This document shows, in pieces, positions 51,101 through 62,799 of a DNA stretch of 64,000 bases. This DNA comes from Asterias rubens (Eukaryota; Echinodermata; Asteroidea; Forcipulatida; Asteriidae): the NCBI RefSeq assembly GCF_902459465.1, contig NC_047081.1:10941857-11005856 (forward strand), given 5' to 3'. The position numbers and the translations under genes were made by a program. Below the pieces are notes generated by a model. It saw nothing but the letters and a program-made list of their open reading frames with translations, was not told the origin of the DNA and did not search any database. Within the stretch, counting starts at the first letter, position 1. The number at the start of each line of letters is the position of its first letter.

Positions 51101-54100
51101 CGACCTCCTCTCTGATATCTTCGAACGTGAAGCTGTTGTCCTCGCGGTGCATGTGTAGCAGGAGGTCCAGAAAGGCCAGACGCCGCTTCTTGGGCTCTTC
51201 CACCGATTGCTCATCAATCCCTCTGGGGTAGAGTTCACTGAACTTGCTATTTCTCTCTTTAATAACCTAGTGTTGTTTTAGTCAAATAAATAATAATAAA
51301 ATAATAATAGTAGGAAGATGAAAAGAAAGTAACTGTGTTTGGGGCGTTTTTTTCAGAGGGAAGACAACCAGACTGTATGTATTCAACCAACAGATATTGT
51401 TTTTAAGCCTACAGAACAATTTGGCGTGTTGGCACAGTGCAGGGTTTTAATGACCAAGGAGACGGACACACTTTTCACTCTGTTTGTTTTATCCCCGTGG
51501 AAAACAGACTCAGTGTGGCCCCATGACTTTTCTTACCCCACAATTACCTGGGCGCACTTTTAAACTGTGTCCCTATTCAATTCAATTCAATTAATCTTTC
51601 TCAGATCCCAAAAAGGGTCATTCAAATGCTCGCATTTAATTCCACAGGATTTCAGTTGCACATTTCATTACCCCAGGCTTTTACCGCTACCCCGGGTTGT
51701 GCCCATTTGCCAGACCAGGGGTAAAGGAACCGTAGTGTGAAAGGGCCTGCGGTTATTCAGCCCCGGGGACTATCTAGTGAAAAGAGCTAGAGGTTCAGAA
51801 GACTCAATCTGAACCATCCCTCTCTCTATTACAAATTGTAGGTTTGGAAGGTAACTTACTGAGCTTGTAGCATCATGAAGGACTTTCAAGCATCGAGCGT
51901 GCTCTTTACCGCTCGGTAACACGGAGTAGAGACCGTCAAACCAATACCAAGGGTACTTCTGTCTCTCTTGGATCAACTCACTCATTCTAGAATAGGAATC
52001 AATAAAAAACATAATCCTAACTCTAAAACAAATATTATTAACAATGATCAAATATAAAGAGAGGAGAGCTGAGAAGAGCAGCGATTTAAAGAGACCAGAT
52101 GATGGCGGTGACTCCAGGAGTGCGCCACCACTACAACTTGCAGGCCTGATACTTCACGGAGGCAACGGAGGCGATTGCCTCCGTTGCCCCTTGCCATTGC
52201 CTTGGTGCCCTTGAAATGCTCTAGTAGAAATTTACAATTTCCTCATAGGGTGCCCTTTGCCAAAGAGAAAATGCCTTGGTGCCCTTGCCTTTTCAAAAAT
52301 GAAGCATACAGGTCTGAACTTGAGGACGAGGTGTCCACGGCCAGAAGTCTTTGCCAAATGATGATGAGAAATATAAAGAGCATTCATACCACTAAATAAA
52401 ATGAACCAATCTGCCGAAAGGAAAGCAACAAAAGGAACAAAGAGAGTAAAGAAACAAAAAAATTGATATGTTCATACTTCATCCGTAAACGAATGGCAAG
52501 GGCATTAAGCTGAGGAACAATCAATACACACTGTTTTCCAATTGTGACGCAAGAAAATTCGCTTTGCTTCCGCAAAAGTGTGAACACTTAAACTAGTCAG
52601 CGGGTCAATCATAGAGAAGTAAACCAAATTTTCTTTTCCCAACTCACTTTATGACCGACTGTACGTATTCACTCTTCTCGTCCTCCTGCGCACGGATGTT
52701 CTTCCCCATTGCCGTTTCTGCAAAAGTTAAAGTTAAATTTTAAAGAGACCGAATAAGTACTCACTCTGCAGAAGTGCAGTTAATTGTCTACCTTCCGCCC
52801 AGGTAGTGATTAAAATACAGGACAGTTCTTTTCAGAACTCGGAAGTCTTCTGAATTAAAAAAATCTACTCTGTGGTTGTAGAATATAAAGCAAGATCTCT
52901 TTAAGAACAATCTCTACCTGGCAAGTAGATACACACATGGTATTACCACAAACCAAATATTTATTGATACCTCACCTGCATGCAATACTTGAAATACCGA
53001 TTACAAACTATACTTACCACAGATAATATCCAAAGAACACTGTGTTATAATTGGGAATATGTTAAACGCTCGACCGTCTGCCATTGTCGACAGCTTCCGT
53101 GCCAAGATGTCAGCCTTTTCATTAAACACAACCCGAAAGTTGTTCAGGATGCTGAAATGGAATGTTGGCGTCAGGAGCTTACGACGATGAAACCACTTGC
53201 TCCCTTTACTGGAAAAATAAAGAGTTCCAGAAAATTGTATTTGTGCAGGATTTGAAACCTGTGGCTTGGGTCCAGTTTCGAGCTGTGTGACCGACTCTAA
53301 ACATGGTGCAGGATTTGAAAACCAGTGGCAATTGGGTCCAGTTTCGAGCTGTGTGACTGACTCTAAACATTTTAGTATTAAGTAGCAAAGGGTATAAACG
53401 AAACGCTCAATTGTTTTGTCAAGTATTCCTTGGACAGCTTGCAAAATGAGCGTCTTTATTAAAATAGACATAACCCCTCTTAGGAATCATCAATTTCTTA
53501 AACTATTTTTTTTCTAATCAGCAGGAGAGAGTGCTTCTTAAATTATATGCTTTACTGAACTTTTGAGTGTCATTTGTCTGTTTTGAAAAACATCACCAAT
53601 CCCGGTTAACTTCCTTGCGTCCCTGTATAGAGGTATTTTGAGTTTACCTTGTAAGTAGGCCTGCTCCTAGCCACGGATGAAGGAAGTCATACACAAAGCT
53701 TTTGGTAATGTGCTTTGTACTGTTAAACAGGACCTTTATAAAACAATAAAATAACTCAGCAACAATTTATAAAAATAATAGTATTAATACATACTATCAA
53801 CAGCTCTCCATTGCTCGTTACCAATACAATTTTCTGCTAACAATTTTTTTCAGTTATAACCAATAGTGTCCAGTGCCTTTAAACAACAGAAACATAGCTT
53901 AGAGTTTTTCTGGTAAACAACAATTAGCAAGATACCAGTGACAACTGTAAATTGCAAGGGGAAAAAATTTTTTTTTTATTTACCTCAGCATCTTTCGCAT
54001 TATGAATGGCAATCATACAAGTTGGTCCAAGCATGATCCGGAAAACTTTGGGATAATCCCGGCAAAATTGTAAGACCTGCTGATAGAATTCTAAAAAAAA

Positions 54101-55244
54101 AAGATAATTAAAAAGATAATTTTAAGCAAACATGAATATGGCATACATTTTATCCATGCAGATTTAAATTTACCAGGGAAATTTCCATCAATTACGAAGC
54201 TCTATGGACGTGTGCGATGTAGTGGCTACAGTTACAACTACGTCATCATACATTTAAGTAAAGGACATCCTCAGCAACAGTCGTAGCCGTAGCCCCTGAT
54301 TCGGTTACGGCCTTTACCTAGTCTGCTGCCACCTAGTGTCAGGTCTCACAGTCATCCATTGAGAAGCTTGAAATACTTCAGTAGAAATTATTTTCAATTT
54401 ACTCAATAAGGTTCCCTTGATGGGCCATTCATAATAATCAGTGTTAAATATTTTTTCGAAATTGTGGGTGGGTGGGTCAAAAGAAATAACTGAAAATCAA
54501 AATTATTGTTATTTTTTTTTTTACATGATACAATAAAGAAGGCTGCTTGATCTGCTCGATGTTTGAGTCCTTTGACCCGATAAATCCGCATCATTATATT
54601 GTGGTGTAAATCAATATTTAAAAATCTAAATTTTGGGTGGGTGGGTGGTTTTTAAATTGACTATTATGAATGGCCCCTTACCAAAGAGAAAATGCCTTGG
54701 TGTCCTTGCCTTTCCCAAAACAAAATATACAGGCAAGGGGGTCACACGGTTCACAGAGGTCACAGGGCAGGGCCCAATTTCACGGCTCTGCTTACAGTCA
54801 GCACAGAATCGGCGCTTACGGAAGCAGGGAATTCAGTGCTTACGGCAAGCGTATTTCAGGGGTTAGCGGCGAGTTTTGGCTTCTGCGCGTGCGTACTCCA
54901 CGCTACTAGGCATTCTACGCTTACAAGGCTAGCGCAGAAATTCGGTTGCACGTACATGTAAGTGGGGAATCGTGATTGTAAGCGCAGAATTCTGCAGTAT
55001 TAAGCAGAGCCATGAAATTGGGCCCAGGAGACAAAAATGCGGTAAAAACAATATAACGCAACTTACTGGCAGGGTCCCTGTCAAACATATGAGCATTCCC
55101 GACGATCGGGAGGGCAGGAGGACCTGGGATTTCCTTGTTGAAGTACTGGAACCGCTTCCATGGTCCGTAGACGAGGTGAATGAGAACATAATACACTGTG
55201 AACACCGCAGCTGCTGTTAGAAAGACTGGGAATAGGATGCTCAT
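48114..55244 (-). CDS. Cytochrome P450, CYP4 family (CYP4V2-like)
   Basis: Eleven coding exons, phase-consistent, 506 aa: 55244-55067, 54090-53984, 53733-53648, 53208-53018, 52717-52648, 51986-51860, 51266-51084, 50455-50353, 49553-49419, 48781-48602, 48274-48114. An N-terminal membrane anchor ([18 protein letters not shown]) is followed by the proline hinge IPGPPALP. I-helix FMFEGHDTT (E314, T318), K-helix KETLR (E372, R375), and heme loop [10 protein letters not shown] with the heme-ligand C452. The I-helix Glu is the CYP4 residue that can bind heme covalently. CYP4 enzymes are microsomal omega-hydroxylases of fatty acids; the CYP4V2 likeness comes from overall sequence, and the substrate here is unknown. 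The acceptor of the exon starting 48781 is weak in pyrimidines but the phase fits. An acceptor at 55274 upstream of the ATG implies a separate 5' UTR exon. Confidence 0.93.
49718..50056 (-). mobile_element. CAGTGGACA-related MITE in P450 intron
   Basis: TTTAAAGGCACTGTATACGT to ACATGTACCTTCCCTTTA; the interior follows the family (TTGGTGTATCCCATCATAAG, CACAATGTTTTATACTATC). The tips are GGCACTGTATACG and not GGCAGTGGACAC, so this is a subfamily. Confidence 0.7.
50593..50843. mobile_element. GGGCCCAATTTCAT-type element in P450 intron
   Basis: GGGCCCAATTTCATGGCTCT to a complement ending GAAATTGGGCCC; internal GCGCTTACG / CGTAAGC words. Close to 54770-55025, which lies in another intron of the same gene in the opposite orientation. 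Confidence 0.8.
52145..52320. repeat. Dispersed repeat with GGAGGCAA hairpin
   Basis: GGAGGCAACGGAGGCGATTG with CCTTGGTGCCCTTGAAATGC. Inverse-orientation relative of 26180-26432, in the intron between P450 exons 5 and 6. Confidence 0.55.
53246..53375. repeat. Two-copy tandem duplication in P450 intron
   Basis: Two units of about 65 bp, each containing GTGCAGGATTTGAAA ... GGGTCCAGTTTCGAGCTGTG and ending CTCTAAACAT. The array ends about 38 bp upstream (minus sense) of the acceptor of coding exon 4. Confidence 0.85.
54770..55025. mobile_element. GGGCCCAATTTCAT-type element in P450 intron 1
   Basis: GGGCCCAATTTCACGGCTCT to ATGAAATTGGGCCC. It lies about 40 bp downstream of the exon 1 donor. Confidence 0.8.
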
Positions 55245-56059
55245 TTTGATGCTCCGACTCTCTCTCTCTTTTTCTGTATTAGGACGAGTAAAAAAATTAA
55301 TATGTGCAGCGTCCGGGTTTCTCAAAAATGGGAGGAGGGGCTTTTTATTTTTTATTTCAAGATGGCCGCCATTCTTTTAAAAATGTCAAATATCCATTGT
55401 GTTTTCTACTGCTAAAACACACAATACATAAATGAAACATTTTGGTCGAGACATTTAGGCAAGCAGATTGTTTTTGCTGAGATCGTTTTAAATAACCTTT
55501 TTCGTTAAAAAAAACCCCTAAAAAACAAAAAAAATTGCATAAAAAACAAAAAAAATTCCCCCGAAAAGTTTGATTTCTTGCATTTTGGCAGCAGAGTTTT
55601 CAAACTTAATTTTCCATACACATATCGCTTCAAATCAAAGCGCTGTATACTGACTGTCTTAAAAAGCACTACTGTACTGGCCTAATTATTAAATTATTGA
55701 CAAATAATCAAATTACTTCAAAAACATTTCCAATGGACCAATCAAGTTTTCGTCTGTGGAGGAATTAATTTTCCTTCCTCCATGCATGGTCTGAGCTTTT
55801 TCATCCTGCATCCATGAAGGAAGAAATGGTATCCTCCATGCTCCATCATGGGAGGTAATCCTACCTTCATGCTCCACCAATGGTCTTTGCAAAGTCTACA
55901 ATGTCAATAATAGAATACAATGCAATGCAATGCAAATTTGCAATCAAGGTCAATGAACAATGTATGAAAAAGAAGCTATCTCTTCTCACTCTCATCTCTT
56001 CTCATCTCATTCTCATCTCTCTACAGTCCCCTACACACATGAATATGACTAGTTTTGTT

Positions 56060-56191
56060 GGAAAAGTTTCCGTATGGCGCCACCACTTTTTTATTCGAAA
56101 TAAAATAATATAGTATCTAATTTACCTGATTGATATATCCCTTTTTGTAAAAATGAGTGAAAAAGTGGTGGCGCCATACGGAAAGTTATCC
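56060..56191. mobile_element. 132-bp hairpin MITE in P450 5' intron
   Basis: Nearly identical to 37875-37999. Flanked by GTTTTGTT on both sides, a perfect 8-bp target duplication, as made by hAT-type transposases. Confidence 0.88.
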
Positions 56192-56835
56192 GTTTTGTTA
56201 GTATCAATCATTACTTACAAGTTATACCTCTACATGTACCTCTTCTCTAGCTCAACACTCCACAACTGTTTCAATTCACGACTGAATGAAACATAACATC
56301 CAGTTTTGTTGGGGGGCAGTGGTGTGTGAAGTTGTTGTCTCAAGAGAGAGATTAAAGAAAGAACAATTGAGAAATTTACCCAACATTTGTTTTAAAAAAA
56401 TCACAGGAGATCAACGAGAAACTACTCCTAACCCGACGTTTGATAAAGAAAACCGTTTGTAATTTCTAAAAAAAAGGTCATCATTGCATTCATTTGCGAT
56501 CGCACATTGCATATTAAACTCTTTACACACCCCCACTCTAGCCCTAACTGTGTATTGTAAACAAACTCTTCATCATTCCCCCGAAGGTCAACAACCCGCC
56601 CGCGGTCAACTCGTGCACGGATAATCGCATCACGTATGGGCATCACGCACGCACTTGCGCACCTCACGTACGCACTTCAAAAAACCCAGTCCCGTCCCCA
56701 CGAATAAAATTGACGCTAGCTTGTACTTTGACCCCATGCATGGAAACACGTTGCAAACGAATCTTGAATGTATCATGAACACTTTGAGACACTGACGAAC
56801 TTTCTCACTAAAAATGCAATGAAAATATGACTTAC

Positions 56836-57227
56836 CAAACTCCAAAATTCAGGTACGTATCTGCGAGTTGTTGATGTTCAGGTTGACGTCAACAATATTC
56901 AGTAAAAAATAGAAAAAAACTGCCAATTCGTACGATTTTGGGATCGTTTTGAAGAGCGTAAGCTACTCTGTCGAAACAATGCATCAGAAGAGGTCGAGAC
57001 GCTAACCACGGCGCATGCGCATCAATTTCATTCATGAAAACTGCCATAAAAGGAGCGTATCCGTGACGTCATAATCAAGCGCTTGGTGAGGCCCTCTCGT
57101 GGCTGCACCGTGACCAAGCCGTGTGGGGGATTTTTCGCTGTGTTGGGGGCCCTCCTATTTTGGCATGTGGCTGGCCTGCGTGTGATCACAAGAGGGCGCT
57201 ATGCTCTAAATCATTCCCACACAAAAC
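56836..57227. promoter_or_regulatory. Probable bidirectional promoter and P450 5' UTR exon
   Basis: On the minus strand, a strong donor TTTGGTAAGTCA (exon end 56836) pairs with an acceptor CTAATACAG (exon start 55273), 29 nt upstream of the P450 ATG. This defines a non-coding first exon starting somewhere near 57000. The RBM22 ATG is at 57228 on the plus strand. The intervening 200-odd bp holds a palindromic CRE-like TGACGTCA (57064-57071) and GCATGCGC words, but no clear TATA box. Transcription starts are inferred. Confidence 0.5.
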
Positions 57228-60200
57228 ATGGCGGCGAGCAAAAGCACGAACACGTACAACCGGCAAAACTGGGAAGAAGCGGTAAGTTTGTTTGGGTTTT
57301 AGAGTCTCAAACTTCTGTTCTCCGAAATTATTGTTGACGTTTCGTGGAGTAATTAATGTTTGATTCTAATGACAAAATGGATTCGTGCTCTGGTAATGTA
57401 TGGGACTCAAAACGCCATGCACGATTGAAAAATGCACAAACGACGGAGGATGCGGTTGTGCGTGGCGGATGCCACCTACTGCAAGTCCATCTCGCCCTTG
57501 CAAAGTCGCCCCTCAACCCTAGCCCAATACATTGGACTCCCTCCACTTCTTGGCCCTAGCCTAGTCCGAGAATACTGGACACTGTCACTGCCAACCAAGT
57601 AGTCAAGATAAATTAAATTGTATTCTTTGTTGTTTTTATTTTGAATTTGAATAAATCTGACTCGCATCATTTGAAATTTTGATCATTTAATTTTAATAAA
57701 TAATTTCGTTACTTTTTTATTCAGGACTTTCCGATTCTTTGCCAGACATGTCTCGGAGACAACCCGTACATCCGCATGGTAAGAATAGATACAAATCAAT
57801 TGTAACACTCAGTAAAAATCAAATCAAATTATGTGGTTTAATTTGAAGTCTGTTTTACTCTTTACTTGTCTATATGTGTGACTAATGTCTTGTTTTATTT
57901 TTTTGCCACAGACCAAAGAGAAGTTTGGAAGGGAATGTAAGATTTGCGATCGTCCCTTCACCATCTTCCGTTGGTGTCCCGGTGCCCGCATGCGATTCAA
58001 GAAGACAGAAGTGTGTCAAACATGTAGCAAGATCAAGAATGTCTGTCAAACATGCCTCCTGGATCTGGAGTATGGTAAGTTGGGAACAGCAGGCCTGGAA
58101 TTTCATAGATGCCACAGAGGCAATGGCTTCTGTTGCCATTGTCTTGGCCTTGGGACCCCTTCGGCCTTGGTGCCCTTTCAAAAGTTTCCTAAAGACTTAA
58201 AGATTTTCAAATGGAAGTGCCCTTTGCAAAATGAAAATGGCCTTTGCCCTATCAACATGATCAAAGATGAAATTCCAGGCCTGAAAGTCTGAAACAGATG
58301 AAGAAACAAGCAGGGGTCGATTTGGCAAAGGAAAGGTTCATCTTTATAACTGGGAATTGATCTTAAAAACATTTGGTAATCACTCTTTAAAACTAATTAT
58401 GGCAACACAAACTTACCTTGTTAAAAGTTTCTGTTGTTTATAATTTTTCCTAAACACAGGATTGCCTATACAAGTAAGAGACGCTGCACTGAACATCAAA
58501 GATGAAATGCCCAAATCGGAGGTGAACAAGGAGTACTACTCACAAAACATTGAAAGACAGGTAAGTCTGATCATTCAGAGATGAGAAGTTTTAGAAATTT
58601 TATGTAGACCTTTTTATGTCTGCTGGGTATACATTTTTAAATGCTGCATTTTTTTCTTCTCCAAATTGAATAAGTCTGGCACTTTGATCTACTTATCTAG
58701 CTCCAAGGAGGCTACTCCAAAAAGCTCCTTGGAATCTAAAGCTCCAGGGGTTACCAAAGGTGGAAATGTCATCATTTCAATGTAAATCCTAAGAGCTGGA
58801 TCCCAATTTCAGACTTTTTTGTCAGCATGGACTCTCACCCCTGATCATTAGACAGAGCTTCTGCAGATCCCTTAACGGCAGTGTAACAGTTTGGTTCCAA
58901 ACACTTTTTTACTGTCCAGATATTTCGGCATTATAGTCACTTGAGTGGAATTTGAATTTTGTAATCACTCTTTATTTGTATGTTATGTTAAGATTGCAAA
59001 CGTTGACGGCATTGCAGCGCCTGGGGCCGTCGGTAAGTCACAGGCACCGAGTGACTTGCTGATGAAGCTCGCTCGGACCACACCCTACTACAAGAGGAAT
59101 CGACCTCATATCTGCTCCTTTTGGGTCAAAGGGGAATGCCGAAGAGGGGAGGAGTGCCCCTACAGGTAAGAACCCCTCCTCAATCTTATTTGTTTTATTT
59201 TTGTTTTTCCCATGGAATTCAATGGAAAGCAAACCAAGGGTGGAAAGCTAAAATTAGTCTGGTGCCTTGGAGAGAAACGAAGGGTAGAACTTGTTGTCAA
59301 TGTGTTAAAAATGAACCTCATAAATAACAATTAAGAAACTATTCTTTTTTAGCGCATATCACCGTGAGGTCCCTATGCGTTGTCAGTATTTACCTACACG
59401 ATATTGTGGAGCTTTACATCCCATTCGAAGGACGAAACAGTATTGTCTCAAATAAGGACACAAGTGTCATGAGCGGGACTTGAATCGACACTCTGCTGAT
59501 CAGAAACACCAGAGCTCAGTGCTCCTATCCACTTGACCACGACACGCCACAATGATATCATGGCATTTCATGCCATGTCAAAGATTCTACCACTTTCAAG
59601 AAATGATTTTCATTACAAAGTACATCCCTAAGAATTTATTCAGCAACACATGTGTATGATTAACCTTGCCGTCAATCTTTACATTCAGACACGAGAGGCC
59701 AACCGACCCAGATGATCCCCTGGCCGATCAAAACATCAAGGACCGTTTCTACGGAGCTAATGACCCGGTGGCCGAGAAGCTGATGCGCCGTGCTGATGCC
59801 ATGCCGAAGCTGGAACCACCAGACGATAAGAACGTTACGACGTTGTACGTCGGCGGTCTGGGAGATAAAGTCACCGAAGAAAATCTCAGGTGAGGTGTTA
59901 TATTTATTTGCCAGGGCAGGGCTTGTAATTTTGAAGAAAAAAAATCACATTACAAAATGTAGCAGAATTTTTGAAATACTCTAATAATAACAAAAAACCT
60001 TATTGTTAAAATAGTCACCCTCGATCAGAGCTCTAAATGGTCTCTCTCGACCTTTGCACCGATTTGTACCAGGCACTGTATACTCTCTACTTTCCCGAGT
60101 TCTGTGAAAACAATCCCACAGGCAAACTACTTGGGTGGGATTGGAACTCATGACCTTTGCATCACTAGAGCAGATGTCTAACCACTATACCAATAGAGCT

Positions 60201-62038
60201 AGCCCAGTGGCTAGAGGCAGTTTAAATCCTATGTGTTAGCAGTGGGTACAGCATCGATTTTATAGATATTGAGCAGAAATCAAACTTCAAAATCTTAACA
60301 ACAACCCTTATTGTTAAAAAAGTCTCTTTAGAACAAAATCCAAGCTATTTTTCAATGAGTCAAAAACATTGGTTTAAAACATTTTGTTGAATTGTATTGT
60401 CTCTTTTGTTTTTGTAGAAACCACTTCTACCAATTTGGAGAGATCCGCTCAATCAACGTAGTCCAAAAGCAGCAGTGTGCCTTTGTGACGTTCACAGCCC
60501 GCTCTTCAGCAGAGCAAGCAGCCGACTTGTCCTTTCAGAAACTCATCCTCAAAGGTCGGAGGTTAAATGTCAAGTGGGGCAAGTCACAAGGTCAGCAGGG
60601 CACCGTGGCTAAGATGCCACTGAAGGGCATGGCAGAGCAGCATTACGAGCCTGTACCAGGACTGCCTGGGGGTAAGTTGGGGGTGAAAGGAGACTAGGCT
60701 AGCATCTCTCTGGATGGGCCAGACTTTTTGATGTGATTGTGGCTGGGAAGATACTAGGCCGACTTTGAACTGGACCCAAATTAATCTTGCTTTTAAGCAC
60801 GAAAAAGTAGCTAAACACGACAAAGTTATGCTTACCGGAATAAAGAAACCAGCTAAACTACCGTGTTGCATGGACATTGTGTGACTGGGAGCCTGCTTAT
60901 TTCGGCTTAGCAGACAATTTTATCTGTTAGCAATTTTTTTCTGCTTAAGCAGCTTTACGAAATTCGGCCCTGGATGTCCTGGACAAAGTGTTTGGAGCTG
61001 GAATAAAGACTAGGCTGACCCAGTGCCAATGGATATTGCAATATTTATTATTACTAAGTGAAGAAATGTTGACTGTAGTCAGTATTGAACATGTTATGGG
61101 AATATGAAGACTTTTATCAAGTTGCCTTGATTGTTGTAAAAAGCTTCATAATGATTTGATCTATAACTTGAACGTTTATCGTCTCCTTTAGCTTTACCAT
61201 TGCCGCCCGTCCCAGCCGACGGATCATCAAGCAACAACTTCTTCAACCTTGAAGAGGATACACACCAGTTGCCCCCGTTGCCGCATGGACCACCAGGTGC
61301 CATGGGACCCCCAGGTGCCATGGGACCCCCGGGTGGTGGTATGCCTAGAGGGCCACCAGGTAGAATGCCTAGGGGTCCACCGCCCCATATGATGCGCCAC
61401 CAGCAACCGCCCCCTCCAGGAGGTAGGTTTGAGTGCCTTTTCATATGATCCTGAAAGCCAAAAACAGGGCTCGAAGTTGGTTGTAAACTCCATAATACTG
61501 TAGGGCTTGTAGCTAGCTCAAAATGTTTACTGGACCAAAAATTTTCTTACAAGACCAAGAAACAAAATGAGAAGAAAACATAACCTGACACCTGCACTCT
61601 GTTGCATGTAACATGAACATGTTTGATTGTTTTGTACTTACAACAAGCACTGAGGCATGTTTGTCAAGTTTTATCTAATTTTTGTCTTTATTGACTTAAT
61701 CCAACTGGAGATTTTAGCATAGCAGTAATTAAACATTTCTTCTTTCTCTCTCTGCAGCATTTGGGTTTGCACCTCCGCCACCCTTCCCACCACCACCGGG
61801 ATTCCACGGCAGACCTCCCTTCCACCCCGGCGCCCGCCCTCCACCTCCAGGGGGACGCCCTCCACCCCCGGGCATGAGGCCCCCGGGCATGAGGCCCCCT
61901 CCACCAGCAGGCAGACCGCCTCCACCAGCCGGTCGACCCCCTATGGGCAACAGACCTCAGGGACAAGGGGTACATTATCCTTCACAGGATCCACAGCGCA
62001 TGGGCACAGCAGGCCCTGATACAGCTGCCAAGGAATAG
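57228..62038 (+). CDS. RBM22: Pre-mRNA-splicing factor RBM22
   Basis: Nine phase-consistent exons, 503 aa: 57228-57281, 57725-57778, 57912-58074, 58460-58560, 58993-59165, 59689-59889, 60418-60671, 61192-61422, 61758-62038. The conserved N-terminus (NTYNRQNWE) is followed by cysteine-rich zinc-binding modules (from C24, including [15 protein letters not shown]), a CCCH finger (C165, C173, C179, H183) and an RRM (about 232-305: LYVGGL and CAFVTF). The C-terminus is proline/glycine-rich and ends with the conserved [11 protein letters not shown] block. RBM22 (yeast Cwc2/Ecm2) contacts U6 snRNA and the pre-mRNA at the spliceosome catalytic centre. The protein is about 80 residues longer than human (420 aa), mostly in the proline-rich tail, where PPGAMG and RPPPPAGR units repeat. 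The start has context AAACATGG. Confidence 0.95.
58088..58300 (+). repeat. Dispersed repeat in RBM22 intron 3
   Basis: AGGCCTGGAATTTCATAG to AATTCCAGGCCTGAAAG with CCTTGGTGCCCTTTCAAAAG inside. Similar to 44310-44480 in KAT8 intron 9 (CCTTGGTGCCCCTTCAAAAG, AAATGGAAGTGCC). Confidence 0.55.
59360..59555 (-). mobile_element. SINE family 3 copy in RBM22 intron 5
   Basis: Minus-strand tRNA-like head GTGGTCAAGTGGATAG; plus-strand words GGGACTTGAATCGACACTC and TGCTGATCAGAAACACCAGA shared with 29265-29430. Confidence 0.65.
60045..60212 (-). mobile_element. SINE family 2 copy in RBM22 intron 6
   Basis: Minus strand: TAGCTCTATTGGTATAGTG (A box-like), GGTTCCAATCCCACCC-like B box reading GAGTTCCAATCCCACCC, then the family tail with CGGGAAAGTAGAGAGTATAC. 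This is the most complete head of the family here. Confidence 0.7.
60757..60970. mobile_element. GGGCCCAATTTCAT-type element in RBM22 intron 7
   Basis: A diverged member: GGACCCAAATTAATCTTGCT start, CTTAAGCAGCTTTACGAAAT end, GCTTAACCGG-like internal words. Confidence 0.6.
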
Positions 62039-62106
62039 TTTTAAAACAATCGGTGAATCTTGGGGCCATGTCACTCGAGGCATTGCAACGCGAGAGGGCA
62101 ACCGGG

Positions 62107-62290
62107 GCCAAATTTCATGCTTCTGCTATTAAACCATAAGCAATGAATCGGCGCTTACGTCAAGCGTTTATTACTAGTCGGCAGGGAATTGTTACTTGTG
62201 CGTACTCCAAGTTACTAAGGCATTCTTCACTTACACAGCTAGCGACAAATGGTATCGGCGGTTAGCAGAGCCATGAAATTGGGCACAGGT
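62107..62290. mobile_element. GGGCCCAATTTCAT-type element in RBM22 3' UTR
   Basis: GGCCAAATTTCATGCTTCTG to AGAGCCATGAAATTGGGCAC; internal CGGCGCTTACGTCAAGCG. It lies 70 bp past the stop codon and would be transcribed in the 3' UTR. Confidence 0.7.
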
Positions 62291-62780
62291 TAAGGCAACC
62301 ACAAAGAAGAAAAGGCATTCACATCCGACTGTTCACATATTTTTCTATGTGGCTGCAAGACATTGGGACGTAATTTAGTGGGGCTATTACATGTATTCAA
62401 TTGAGCATTTTTTTAAACCTCATTTGGGTTGGGGGCAAGGGGGGGGGGGGCAAAGTAATTTTTAAGAGAATCACTGCAAGTACCCTGTCGAGTTTAATGA
62501 CACAACCCACGATATTCATCGAGTAGTCTTTAAAAGCTGGAGTAATTTTTAATTTTCGTTTAAATTTTGTTTAAATTTTTAAAAGAATTGGAGAGTATTA
62601 ACTAGACACAGTCACTGAAATCCAGTTTGTAATGTCTTTGATATATTAACTCCCGTCTTTATCTGTCCTCATGTCAATTTAAACTTTTTAATCTTTGTTG
62701 AATTCCAGAGAAATCAACTTTCTGAGTACTGGCATACCTGTACTCATTGTCATTTCAAGTATATTTTTTTGATATTTGAA

Positions 62781-62786
62781 AATAAA
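62781..62786 (+). terminator. Polyadenylation signal AATAAA for RBM22
   Basis: AATAAA within TTTGAAAATAAAGATG, about 740 bp after the stop codon and followed by T-rich/GT-containing sequence. Best candidate for the RBM22 mRNA end. Confidence 0.55.
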
Positions 62787-62799
62787 GATGTAATTAAAC

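Noticed and set aside
61671-61975. Glycine/tryptophan-rich minus-strand ORFs
   Set aside because: Antisense reading of the proline-rich RBM22 exon 9.
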